Positions 16,624 to 26,145 of a stretch of DNA of 64,000 nucleotides are shown here, one piece after another. Under the pieces are notes generated by a model. That model saw nothing but the letters and a program-made list of their open reading frames with translations. It was not told the origin of the DNA and did not search any database. Position 1 is the stretch's first letter, and each line of letters opens with the position of its first letter. A program made the position numbers and the translations under genes. The DNA is from Sphaerochaeta globosa str. Buddy. Lineage in GTDB: Bacteria; Spirochaetota; Spirochaetia; Sphaerochaetales; Sphaerochaetaceae. The stretch spans positions 2,424,458 to 2,488,457 of the forward strand of contig NC_015152.1 of assembly GCF_000190435.1 (NCBI RefSeq), read 5' to 3'.

Positions 16624-19235
16624 CGGGTTGCAAACCTCCTTCGGCAGAGCGAACGGTAGTCACAACCGCTGCAGTGTTGTTTGGAGGGGGTGGCCATGAA
16701 GGCGCCCACTTGTACCGATTCGCCAAGCGAGTCCAACCGATTGACAAGCAGCTCATCACCCAGCAATGCCTCTTCGCTGCCATCGTCCGTCCAAAGGCTT
16801 CGGTACCTCCCCTCCTTCACGCTGTAATAGGCTGCGTGGGAGGCCGCACCCCCCAATGCATGCTTGACCAATGCCCGGTAGAGCGGCAGCTGGTAGGAGC
16901 TGAGCTTTTCCTTGATGCTTTTCATTGGAGCTTCACCTTTCTTGTAGTCGATGACGGCGTAGCTCTTACCCTCCGGCGGATCAAGATTGATGATTCGGTC
17001 GATTCGGCCATGAAGGAACAGCGAGTCATAGCTGAAACTGAGTTCCTGTTCAAACAGAATCGAGCGGGTATGACTGAAGAGTTTCGCTTCCTGCTCGAGA
17101 ATACAAAGCACCTTCTGTCGATACTCTGCTATGATCCAGCTCCGAATTGACGGGGTGGGGCCTTCGCTTCCATATACATCGGTAAGGGTACTATCGAACA
17201 GCGAGGTAAGCAGGCTGCGATACTGTTCAAGCAACGCAGGATCAAAGTCCACTATCTGGGAGAAGAATCGTTGGTAGACCAGATGCAGCAGATTGCCGAT
17301 CATCAGATGGTCGACCCGCTCTACGTCATACGTTTCTTTTGTGACTCCATACAGATAATGGGCAAGCCAAGCATAGGGACAGCGGTCAAAGAGATCGATT
17401 TTGGTCGGTGACAAAACAAGCAGGGCTTTCCCGTCCCGCTCTTCTTTGAGTTTCTTCACCAGATCAAGGGGGATCGGGTAACGGGTATAGTCGTCCCTTC
17501 GCTCAAGTAATGCTGTTTTCCGTGCTGTGAGGAAGAACCGTCTTTGGCTTTCCAAGGAAATTGCCGGGCCGCTTGGGCCCTGCTTATAGAGAGCCAACTC
17601 TTCCAAGTAGGGATCCTCACAGAGATTGGGACTTTGGCCGTGATACAAGAGAGCATCCTCTTCGAGGAACGCAGACGGGGGAAGCAGCTCTCCCTCATAC
17701 CGTCTGGTATGGCAGGAAAGTGTCACATTCCCATCACCCAGGCTTACTGCTTGCAGGTTGGCCCTGGTCGTATCGATTTCCTTACGATGCTCCTCGCCGA
17801 TTTGGGAGGGAAGAAACAGTAAAGGACGTTCGATGGTGGCAGAGCTCTCCTGATCGAGACCAAGTACGAAGAGATGGTCGGCGATCAGCGGGGCTACTTG
17901 AGGCCAGGCATATACGGCAATGCCCCCTTTGCGTTGCTGGGGAACATAGAGCTTTGTCTGCAGATATGAGAGCAAATAGGAGAAAACATGGGGATAGGAA
18001 GCAATCGAACACCTCTGCATCGCCTGTTTGATATGGTCGATTGCATCCAGACAGAATGAGTAAACATCCTCGTCTTCGGTCCCGACCCACTGCTCAGCAG
18101 TAAAATAGGTGTCCTGGAAGTGATTGAGCTTGCGCCTGAGCATTTCGATATCACTGGCAGTTACAATATCAATAATGCTTTGTTTCAATGACCGATACCA
18201 GGAACGCAAATCTCTGTCTGCGAGCATTTCGGTAAACTGGTCTTTCTGTTTCAATGAACCATGGACAATCGACTTGTCCACTGCACGACGAAGAAACCGG
18301 TGATGCAGATCACGATCCTTGTAGGGAATACCTGGGTCGAGGAGAAGTGACTTCAGGCTTTCCAGGCTGAACTGGTCGTCATACACTTCCTGGATGCGGT
18401 TCAGAAAGCGTCCGCTGGGATACTCAAGGGCAAGCTTCCCTTCCCGTATTACCAGCGGAATGTCATAGAGCACAGCCTCCTCTTGCAGAATGGGAAGCAA
18501 CAGGTTGGAGGCTGCACACCCGATTACAATCGAGTGTGCAGGCGTTTTGCTGCTAAGCAGCTTGCGAATCCTGCGAAGCGTCGTCCGAATTTCCATTACG
18601 TGGTTGCCGAAGACTTCCAACGTAGCAAGCTTCGCACAAGGAGTGGGCCGCAATTCCAACCAAGACGGACAGCCTAGTGAGGTAAAGAGCTGTTGTGCTG
18701 AACTTATGGTATCACAGAAAAGGATGCAGTAGCGGACTGAGGCATCCCAATCAGGGGGCAGGCAAGGCTGTGCATACCGGGGTTCAAACAGCGATCGTTC
18801 CTGTAAGAATTGTTGATACTGCTGGTAGAGCAACAAGAGGTCGTGCTGCATCTGATCATCAAGCAAGCCCAGGACCTCGCTGTCGCACGCCTGCTTCAAT
18901 GACGGAAGGATCGAGGCGATGTAGCTGATGAAGCGCCCATGAGCCTCGGGATAGAGTGGGTTTATCAGGCTGGATAAGGGAAGTCCTGCCTCAAGCGCCT
19001 GATGAACAAACAAGCTTCTGATCAAGGAGTTTGCAGGAACCAAATCCTCTTTGTGCTCCAGAAATTTGGCACGAAAGGTATCAAACGAGATACTGCGTTC
19101 CGAAAGGATGGCTTGCTTGTTGCCAGACAAGACATAGTCGACTACGTACGAACGTGCAGCCGCCTCGGTGGGGAATACACACACATACCCTTCATCAAAT
19201 GCCCTTTGTACGTATGAACGTTTGGTCTCCAACAT
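16620..19235 (-). CDS. addB: AddB-like exonuclease subunit (PD-(D/E)XK family)
   Basis: 871-aa partner of AddA. The N-terminal two-thirds is a degenerate helicase fold without a working Walker A. The C-terminal nuclease carries 'FDRCPYAWLAHYLYG' (first Fe-S cysteine), 'YAVIDYKKGE' (catalytic Asp-Lys motif) and 'HCSGCDYRSLCRRR' (three more cysteines), the [4Fe-4S]-clamped nuclease of AddB. It is shorter than the Bacillus protein (about 1160 aa), as is common outside Firmicutes. The ATG at 19235 has no ribosome-binding site, and an extended -10 box (TGGTATACT) ends only 7 bases before it, suggesting a leaderless or near-leaderless message. Confidence 0.9.
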   Translation of the reverse strand: MLETKRSYVQRAFDEGYVCVFPTEAAARSYVVDYVLSGNKQAILSERSISFDTFRAKFLEHKEDLVPANSLIRSLFVHQALEAGLPLSSLINPLYPEAHGRFISYIASILPSLKQACDSEVLGLLDDQMQHDLLLLYQQYQQFLQERSLFEPRYAQPCLPPDWDASVRYCILFCDTISSAQQLFTSLGCPSWLELRPTPCAKLATLEVFGNHVMEIRTTLRRIRKLLSSKTPAHSIVIGCAASNLLLPILQEEAVLYDIPLVIREGKLALEYPSGRFLNRIQEVYDDQFSLESLKSLLLDPGIPYKDRDLHHRFLRRAVDKSIVHGSLKQKDQFTEMLADRDLRSWYRSLKQSIIDIVTASDIEMLRRKLNHFQDTYFTAEQWVGTEDEDVYSFCLDAIDHIKQAMQRCSIASYPHVFSYLLSYLQTKLYVPQQRKGGIAVYAWPQVAPLIADHLFVLGLDQESSATIERPLLFLPSQIGEEHRKEIDTTRANLQAVSLGDGNVTLSCHTRRYEGELLPPSAFLEEDALLYHGQSPNLCEDPYLEELALYKQGPSGPAISLESQRRFFLTARKTALLERRDDYTRYPIPLDLVKKLKEERDGKALLVLSPTKIDLFDRCPYAWLAHYLYGVTKETYDVERVDHLMIGNLLHLVYQRFFSQIVDFDPALLEQYRSLLTSLFDSTLTDVYGSEGPTPSIRSWIIAEYRQKVLCILEQEAKLFSHTRSILFEQELSFSYDSLFLHGRIDRIINLDPPEGKSYAVIDYKKGEAPMKSIKEKLSSYQLPLYRALVKHALGGAASHAAYYSVKEGRYRSLWTDDGSEEALLGDELLVNRLDSLGESVQVGAFMATPSKQHCSGCDYRSLCRRRFATR

Positions 19236-19238
19236 GCA

Positions 19239-19267
19239 TTGCAGTATACCATGATTGTGTGTACGAT
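19239..19267. promoter_or_regulatory. Overlapping divergent promoters of addB and the CPBP gene
   Basis: Minus strand: extended -10 TGG-TATACT (TATACT at 19243-19248), 7 bases from the addB ATG. Plus strand: TTGCAG (19239-19244), 17 bases, TACGAT (19262-19267), 8-11 bases before the GTG/ATG of the next gene. The plus -35 box and the minus -10 box share two bases, so the two promoters cannot be occupied together. Confidence 0.5.
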
Positions 19268-19275
19268 GAGCCTGT

Positions 19276-20142
19276 GTGATGCAAAAAGCGATGAAAAAAC
19301 TATCAGAAAATGACCAACCTTTTCGTACCTACGAAACCAAACCGATAGAGTTTGCCTTAGCCATGGTGCTTTCTTTGCTCTCTTGGTTGCTGTTGGGCCC
19401 ATTCTTTGCCCGAATATTGCAAAGTCTCGGCATACCCTACCTCACGGCGAATGCTCCGTTTGTGGCGATGGCGATGGGGTTTTTATTGGCAAAGCAACTC
19501 TTGCTCAAGCAACCGTTGCTCGCGCTCGTTACCGACCATCCAAGGTTTAGGACAGCATTGTTTGTCCGTGCTTTTCTTCTATACTTTGTATCTGCAACGC
19601 TTTTTCTGGTTGTAGACTTACTGTTGCACCCTCACTATTACCAGCCACTTACCCATTCGGGTGGAACCTTTTTCATGTTGCTTCCGTTGGTGCTCATGTT
19701 CACTCCCCTTCAGACAAGCATCGAAGAACTCGTTTTTCGCATGCTCCCAGTTCGAGTCATCAATAAAAACCAATTGAGGCAACCAATGCTACGGCAACTG
19801 GGGACCTGCCTGATCTCATCAGTGCTGTTTGCAGCACCCCACTTGGGCAACCGGGAGGTGGCAATCGCCTCAAGCCGTACTGTGGTCATACTCTACTATG
19901 CACTCTTCGGGTTTGTAGTCACCTCCCTATGCATGAAGCACCAAGGATTTGAAATAGCATTGGCAGTCCATGCTGCAAACAATCTCTTTGTCGCCTTGGT
20001 CTGCAACAGTCCAGCCTCCTCCCTTCCCAGCCTTCCACTGCTACAGACCACCAGGCCCATCGGGACGATATATGATCTACTGCAGCTGTGCACCAGCCTT
20101 GCTTTGGTAGCTTTGCTTGGGAGAAAACGAAAAGAAAGCTGA
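19276..20142 (+). CDS. CPBP-family intramembrane metalloprotease (Rce1/Abi type)
   Basis: 288-aa membrane protein with about seven helices. The three motifs of CPBP/Rce1 glutamic intramembrane proteases are seen: 'SIEELVFRMLP' (EExxxR, about residues 148-158), 'LFAAPHLGN' (catalytic-site His, around residue 180) and 'ALAVHAANN' (HxxxN/D, around residue 230). Substrates are unknown; relatives process prenylated proteins or bacteriocins. Start is uncertain: GTG 19276, ATG 19279 or ATG 19291, none with a ribosome-binding site, while a good promoter ends at 19267. Confidence 0.82.
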   Translation: MMQKAMKKLSENDQPFRTYETKPIEFALAMVLSLLSWLLLGPFFARILQSLGIPYLTANAPFVAMAMGFLLAKQLLLKQPLLALVTDHPRFRTALFVRAFLLYFVSATLFLVVDLLLHPHYYQPLTHSGGTFFMLLPLVLMFTPLQTSIEELVFRMLPVRVINKNQLRQPMLRQLGTCLISSVLFAAPHLGNREVAIASSRTVVILYYALFGFVVTSLCMKHQGFEIALAVHAANNLFVALVCNSPASSLPSLPLLQTTRPIGTIYDLLQLCTSLALVALLGRKRKES

Positions 20143-20200
20143 CAATCAAAATCTCCTATGGTATGGTACTACCCATGTATTGCATGACAAAGGGGTAGAT

Positions 20201-21937
20201 ATGCGTACCAAGTCGGTTCTCGTTTGCAGCATCGTTCTCTCGTTGGGTTTCATACTTCCAGCAGCCAATCTTCAGAAAATTCATCCTCTGGACAGTTCTC
20301 TCTATCGCAATCTTGCCACCCTCTATATTTTACAGGGAAAGGCTTTGCCTTCAACTTCGTTACCTTACAATGAGGAGGAAGCATTGCGGCTGCTTCAGCA
20401 GATAGACCAGTCAAAGCTTGTAAGCAAAGCCGAGCAGGCTTTATATGCCTCTCTTGTACAGGAACTTGAACCGCAGAGAAAGCAAGCCGGAAACTTGGGT
20501 TACGCCATCGATCTCACACTTACTACAGAGCTCTATACCCATACCAATACCATCGATTTCACAGCCGAACGTGACTGGATGTACGGATATGGTAAACGCA
20601 AGAGCCTTGGTAATCTTTCCTTCGAAACCTGGCCGGTAGACTCGTTCTACAGCTACTTCGAGCTCTCGCTGATGAACAACTTCGGAGTGTTGGATTCCTT
20701 TGGAACCACCAAGGCCAACGAACAACCCAACACGTTGTACGGCAAGGCACCACTGACGAGCAATGTCATCATGGTCTGGCCGAACAAGATTGAAAACATT
20801 GACCTGAATTTTCCTTATCGAGCCTTCGTCAGTCTGGGGTCGGAACACTGGAACCTGCAAATAGGAAGAGACAAGCTGAGTTGGGGAGCAGGAAAAAGCG
20901 GTAATCTCATGATCAGCAACAATATGCCATATCAGCAGTTCGCAAGGTTCACCACCAGTTTTGAGCGCTTCAAATACACCTTCGCTTCCTCGTTCTACAC
21001 CCATCCGAAAATTCATACGTATGCATCTGATGACAATGCAGGGTCTAACACCCAGGACCTGCTGGGAGATGGCATCAAGATGTTCTTGGCCCATAGAGTG
21101 GAGTTTCGGTTCCTGCAGGACAAGGTCGGCCTTGCCATCAGTGAATCGATGATGTATCAGAGTGCATCCGGCTCGATTGACCTTCGGTTCCTCAATCCAG
21201 TGGGATTTTACCACAACCAATACATCCGGGGAAATTCGAATTCCATGCTGGTTTTTGAGCTTGACTATACCCCACGCAAGGCCTTGAACCTCTACGCGCA
21301 AATCGGAATCGATGAAATCGCCTTCGGGGAGGATGTTCCCCCTGCAGCGAACTCAAAACCTAACGCTTTTGGCTATTTGGCAGGTGTTCAAGGCGCATTT
21401 GGCATCAGTGATGGAGTATTCACCTACTCATTGGAGGGTGCCTATACCGATCCTTTTCTTTACCTACGGGAACCATACAACAAGACCACCCAGCAGTTCG
21501 GTGTCGGCTACGATGTCATTGTACGGGTACTTTCCCACAGTATGGAGAACCTTCACTACTGGCAGGGCTATCCCTATGGAGGGGATGCCATTGTTGCCCA
21601 ACTGAACCTCGGATATGAACGACCGGGTAAAGTACGTTTTGAGGCGTCAACACTATGCATGGTCCATGGAGTACTTGGCATCGACAGCATATGGCAGTTG
21701 TACCAAGGATCTGAAAGCCTGGTGACCACTCCGACGACTCAGAACCCCTTTGACAGTACGGAATCGGGTCCGGTTTCCTACACACTGCTGCCTTCGTTTC
21801 TCGTCGCATATACGTTGAACAAGAATCTCAGCGGCATGGCACATATCGCTGTTCCAATGATCTGGAACAAAGGCAATGTTGCAAAGGCTCTCACCTACGA
21901 TATTCAGATGAGCATAGGAGTAACGTATTCCCTCTAG
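20201..21937 (+). CDS. Wzi-like outer-membrane beta-barrel protein
   Basis: 578 aa. I start it at ATG 20201, which has AAAGGGG upstream and begins a clean signal peptide (residues 1-22, ending 'LPAA'). Residues about 25-90 form a helical plug-like region; the rest is alternating hydrophobic/polar strands rich in aromatic residues, ending in 'SIGVTYSL' with an aromatic near the C-terminus, as BAM substrates have. 'NLQIGRDKLSWGAGKSGNLMIS' and 'RFLNPVGFYHNQY' resemble the capsule-assembly Wzi/OmpA-barrel family. Likely an outer-membrane protein; whether it anchors a surface polysaccharide is unknown. Confidence 0.75.
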   Translation: MRTKSVLVCSIVLSLGFILPAANLQKIHPLDSSLYRNLATLYILQGKALPSTSLPYNEEEALRLLQQIDQSKLVSKAEQALYASLVQELEPQRKQAGNLGYAIDLTLTTELYTHTNTIDFTAERDWMYGYGKRKSLGNLSFETWPVDSFYSYFELSLMNNFGVLDSFGTTKANEQPNTLYGKAPLTSNVIMVWPNKIENIDLNFPYRAFVSLGSEHWNLQIGRDKLSWGAGKSGNLMISNNMPYQQFARFTTSFERFKYTFASSFYTHPKIHTYASDDNAGSNTQDLLGDGIKMFLAHRVEFRFLQDKVGLAISESMMYQSASGSIDLRFLNPVGFYHNQYIRGNSNSMLVFELDYTPRKALNLYAQIGIDEIAFGEDVPPAANSKPNAFGYLAGVQGAFGISDGVFTYSLEGAYTDPFLYLREPYNKTTQQFGVGYDVIVRVLSHSMENLHYWQGYPYGGDAIVAQLNLGYERPGKVRFEASTLCMVHGVLGIDSIWQLYQGSESLVTTPTTQNPFDSTESGPVSYTLLPSFLVAYTLNKNLSGMAHIAVPMIWNKGNVAKALTYDIQMSIGVTYSL

Positions 21938-22035
21938 ACCTTCCTGCGCTGCAGAGATGGACAATCTAGTGTTACGGTTGTATCTTTATATCAGGGCAAT
22001 GATTGTCCTCTTGCAATCAGGGAGGGTAATGAATC

Positions 22036-22803
22036 ATGAAGGTTCAAAAGCATTCTCTCTTCAGCTTCCTTGCCTTGGTATTGTTTATCGCATCCTCTTT
22101 GGTCAATATCCTTTGGGCTCAGATGTTCTATCCGTCATCCGAAGTCTACACCTCGTTCTACCCCAATGATGCAATCAACCTGGTATTCGGCACCATCGTC
22201 TTGCTTCTCTCATTTTTCAAGGTAGTACGAGATAGCAAGTTCTATCTCCCCTGCCGCTCGGGAATCCTTCTGTTTATTCTATACAATGCGATTGCCTCGG
22301 TGTATGCAATGAGAAGTGCATTGAGCATCCTACTCTTGATAATGGGTGTTGCAGCCCTGTTGACACTCGTAGAGAGTGTTGCGTACCAAAAACTTTTGGC
22401 CACACAACTCACCACCAACCACCAGAAGCTCTACTCAGCCATCCTGATTTGTATGGCGCTGCTCTTTCTTGTACGGGCGATCATCCTGCTTGTCAGGGGG
22501 GGACACACAACAGCCGAAACTGCACTCAATCTTGCAGACCTGGTTCTCTGCACCCTCTGGCTGGCAAATGGAATAGGTTTTTTGAAAAATCAGCAGAGAT
22601 GCTTCCTAGCCGCTTTCATCTGTTATATCCACGCCTCCCTGCTTTGTGTCTCATTACTGCTGTTCATGCTCATCCAACCGGTGTTGGTGGGGACTCCCTT
22701 TTCGTTTACTGACTTTCTCGTTATTGCAGTTATGAGCCCGGTGTTTTTCATTCCCTTGGTTTTCTTGGGGAAAAGCATGGTTAGAGCAGAGAGTGTTTCA
22801 TGA
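22036..22803 (+). CDS. Membrane protein of unknown function (about 7 helices)
   Basis: 255 aa, almost all hydrophobic: about seven membrane helices separated by short loops, no signal peptide cleavage site and no recognisable motif. The start at 22036 is preceded by GGGAGGG at 10 bases; an overlapping ATG 7 bases earlier is in another frame. It follows the Wzi-like gene by about 100 bases, a gap that contains an 8-bp inverted repeat (GGACAATC at 21959 and GATTGTCC at 22001). Function cannot be assigned. Confidence 0.7.
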   Translation: MKVQKHSLFSFLALVLFIASSLVNILWAQMFYPSSEVYTSFYPNDAINLVFGTIVLLLSFFKVVRDSKFYLPCRSGILLFILYNAIASVYAMRSALSILLLIMGVAALLTLVESVAYQKLLATQLTTNHQKLYSAILICMALLFLVRAIILLVRGGHTTAETALNLADLVLCTLWLANGIGFLKNQQRCFLAAFICYIHASLLCVSLLLFMLIQPVLVGTPFSFTDFLVIAVMSPVFFIPLVFLGKSMVRAESVS

Positions 22804-22814
22804 AACCAAATTGC

Positions 22815-23834
22815 TTACTGTAACGTACTTTCCACGATGCTGAATGTCTTGGTGTGGCAGTCGAACCGAGCACATGCTCCATAGGCAAGAATGCACATCG
22901 GCTCGTTATGACCGAAGCTCAAATTATAGGCAACCGGAAGGTCTTCCATTCCAAGGCGATGGAGTACTTGCTGTAAAACCTGAAGGTATTCCCGTTCGTA
23001 CAAACCCTGATACGGCTTTGCAAGCAGGATACCTTTAATGTTGGTAAAAAGCCCTGCCTGCACAAGCCTGTCCAATAGTTGGGTGAATCGCTCTTTGGAA
23101 GGAGCTTCCTCACTGGTCTCCAGAAAAAGCAGGCAACCTGAGAAATCAGGCCAAATTTCAGTGCCGATGCACATATCCAGCACTTCCAGACACCCTCCCA
23201 GCAAAGGACCTTCCATCACAGATTCACCTTGCAGCACCTGATAGCCCTCATGAGGTACAAGCTTCTTTGTTCTCTTTTGGTTTTCCTCCGTCCAGGACAG
23301 GTATTCCCCGGTCCATTGAAGAGGTGGCTCAATAACTTCCATTGGCTCGCTACAAAAGAGCGCGTTTCGCACCCACCGCTCCGTGTAGGGATACATGGCA
23401 ATATTTTCAGCAAACTCGGCCAGAATGGAGGGACCATAGAACGAGGGAATCCCGGCTTTATGAAGCATAAGGTGGGTGACAGTGGAGTCGGAGTACCCAA
23501 GGAAAATCTTGGGATTCCTGCTGAGTACGGAAAAATCGATATACGGAAGCAGCCGTATGCTGTCATTGCCGCCTATACAGCTGAAAACCGCCTTGATGGA
23601 GGGATCAGAGAAGGCGTCCATCAAGTCCTGAGCACGAGAGAGTGGATGTTCACGAAGATACGTACTGCCTTTCAGGGTATTGGGCATCTCTACCACCCTC
23701 AGGCCGAATACTGTCTCAAGCCTCTTTTTCCCCAGCTCGTAACGCCACAGCAGATCTGCATCTCCAGAACCACCCCAACTCAGACTCACCGTGGCTACGG
23801 TATCCCCTGGTCGCAAAGCATTTGGTTTTTTCAT
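22815..23834 (-). CDS. S66-family peptidase (LD-carboxypeptidase/MccF-like)
   Basis: 339 aa. The serine-peptidase triad of family S66 is visible: Ser in 'FLGYSDSTVTHL' (about residue 110), Glu in 'LLGGCLEVLD' (about residue 214) and His in 'LSFGHNEPM' (about residue 310). 'RPGDTVATVSLSWGG' at the N-terminus and 'FSCIGGNDSIRLLPYIDF' are family segments. Members cleave L,D-peptide bonds in murein tetrapeptides or inactivate microcin C. This one is closer to the MccF-like branch by length and by the 'SLSWGG' start, but the choice is uncertain. ATG 23834 is preferred (AAAGG upstream). Confidence 0.85.
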   Translation of the reverse strand: MKKPNALRPGDTVATVSLSWGGSGDADLLWRYELGKKRLETVFGLRVVEMPNTLKGSTYLREHPLSRAQDLMDAFSDPSIKAVFSCIGGNDSIRLLPYIDFSVLSRNPKIFLGYSDSTVTHLMLHKAGIPSFYGPSILAEFAENIAMYPYTERWVRNALFCSEPMEVIEPPLQWTGEYLSWTEENQKRTKKLVPHEGYQVLQGESVMEGPLLGGCLEVLDMCIGTEIWPDFSGCLLFLETSEEAPSKERFTQLLDRLVQAGLFTNIKGILLAKPYQGLYEREYLQVLQQVLHRLGMEDLPVAYNLSFGHNEPMCILAYGACARFDCHTKTFSIVESTLQ

Positions 23835-23855
23835 TACTGTTGCCTTTCTGTAGGA

Positions 23856-23884
23856 CAAAGGCCACCGCAATGCGATGGCCTTTG
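23856..23884 (-). terminator. Terminator downstream of enolase
   Basis: CAAAGGCCA (23856-23864) pairs with TGGCCTTTG (23876-23884); three more G-C pairs close the inner loop. It lies between the enolase stop and the next minus-strand gene. The T-run is short, so termination may be partial. Confidence 0.6.
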
Positions 23885-23905
23885 AATACTAAAGTGAACG
23901 ATTAT

Positions 23906-25291
<1,386 letters not shown>

Positions 25292-25507
25292 TCAGTCTTT
25301 CAAGGCTTTTCATGGCATGCAATCAAGTTATGTGAACGTGTGTACTTTGGGAAATGCATTTGCAAAGAAATCGTGTGATGTGTCTCAATTGGGAAAAGGA
25401 AATGTGCCAAAAAAACCATACATGGCTACTTTGGAAAACCGAAACCGGGAACTATCTTTAATGGAACACGAATCAGCATCTATTGGCATTTTATTATGGT
25501 ATTAATG

Positions 25508-25537
25508 TTGTTATATCGATACTTACATGATAGTATC
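25508..25537 (+). promoter_or_regulatory. Toxin-antitoxin promoter and operator
   Basis: TTGTTA (25508-25513), 17 bases, TAGTAT (25531-25536). Inside it GATACT (25518-25523) and AGTATC (25532-25537) form an inverted repeat with an 8-base spacer that overlaps the -10 box, as expected for autorepression by a Phd-type antitoxin. Confidence 0.6.
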
Positions 25538-25568
25538 TCGATAGAATTATGATAGGAGAGAGAATCTC

Positions 25569-25826
25569 ATGATACGGATTAAACCAGTTTCTTATTTGCG
25601 TAATAAGTTCACCGAAATCGAATCTCTTGTCAAAGAAGGAGAACCAGTGTTCCTTACCAAGAATGGGGAAGGTTCCATGGTAGTCATGAGCATCGAACAG
25701 TATGCTCTTCTCACCGATCCAGTTGAACGGATCCTTGATGAAGCAGATTATTCTGCTACGACAACAAAAAAGCGCTACACACATGAGCAAGCTTTCAAAA
25801 AAATCAAGGAAGCTCTCGATGATTGA
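25569..25826 (+). CDS. Antitoxin, Phd/YefM family
   Basis: 85 aa. The N-terminal 'IRIKPVSYLRNKFTEIESLVKEGEPVFLTKNGEGSMVVMS' region is the Phd/YefM DNA-binding fold that represses its own promoter; the charged C-terminus ('KKRYTHEQAFKKIKEALDD') should wrap and neutralise the toxin. GGAGAG lies 9 bases before the ATG. It overlaps the toxin gene by 8 bases, the usual coupling for type II modules. Confidence 0.92.
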   Translation: MIRIKPVSYLRNKFTEIESLVKEGEPVFLTKNGEGSMVVMSIEQYALLTDPVERILDEADYSATTTKKRYTHEQAFKKIKEALDD

Positions 25827-26124
25827 GAACGTCCGATATACGGATCAATTCATACTGGATGTTTCACAAGTTGTTCGCTATATTTCGCACGTCTTGGATA
25901 ATACAAATGCTGCTCAACGATTGATTACATCCATCGAAAAAGCAATCGAAAATCGCACTTCGAATCCCGAAGGATTTGAACCAGTACATACCTGCAAGGT
26001 TAGACAGTATCTCTATTACAGAATCTATATCAAACATTTCACACTCTATTATATAGTGATTGACGGCACCATGGAATTGCGCAGATTCATAAGCTCAAGT
26101 CGAGACTATTCGAAGCTCCTCTAG
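25819..26124 (+). CDS. Toxin, RelE/ParE family
   Basis: 101-aa type II toxin. ATG 25819 has AAGGAAG inside the antitoxin gene. The RelE/ParE fold is suggested by 'YTDQFILDVSQVVRYISHVL' helix pair, 'NPEGFEPVH' and the strand run 'VRQYLYYRIYIKHFTLYYIVIDGTMELRRFISSSRDY'. Whether it cuts ribosome-bound mRNA (RelE) or blocks gyrase (ParE) cannot be told; basic residues are modest in number. The pair is flanked by housekeeping genes with no sign of a larger mobile element. Confidence 0.87.
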   Translation: MIENVRYTDQFILDVSQVVRYISHVLDNTNAAQRLITSIEKAIENRTSNPEGFEPVHTCKVRQYLYYRIYIKHFTLYYIVIDGTMELRRFISSSRDYSKLL

Positions 26125-26145
26125 CCAGATGGGAAATCAGAGAGT

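Noticed and set aside
20441-21301. 286-aa minus-strand open frame within the Wzi-like gene
   Set aside because: The opposite strand has a signal peptide, barrel strands and a ribosome site; this frame has none.
22795-22806. Palindrome GTTTCATGAAAC at the end of the membrane-protein gene
   Set aside because: Short, overlaps a stop codon, has no loop or T-run; likely chance.
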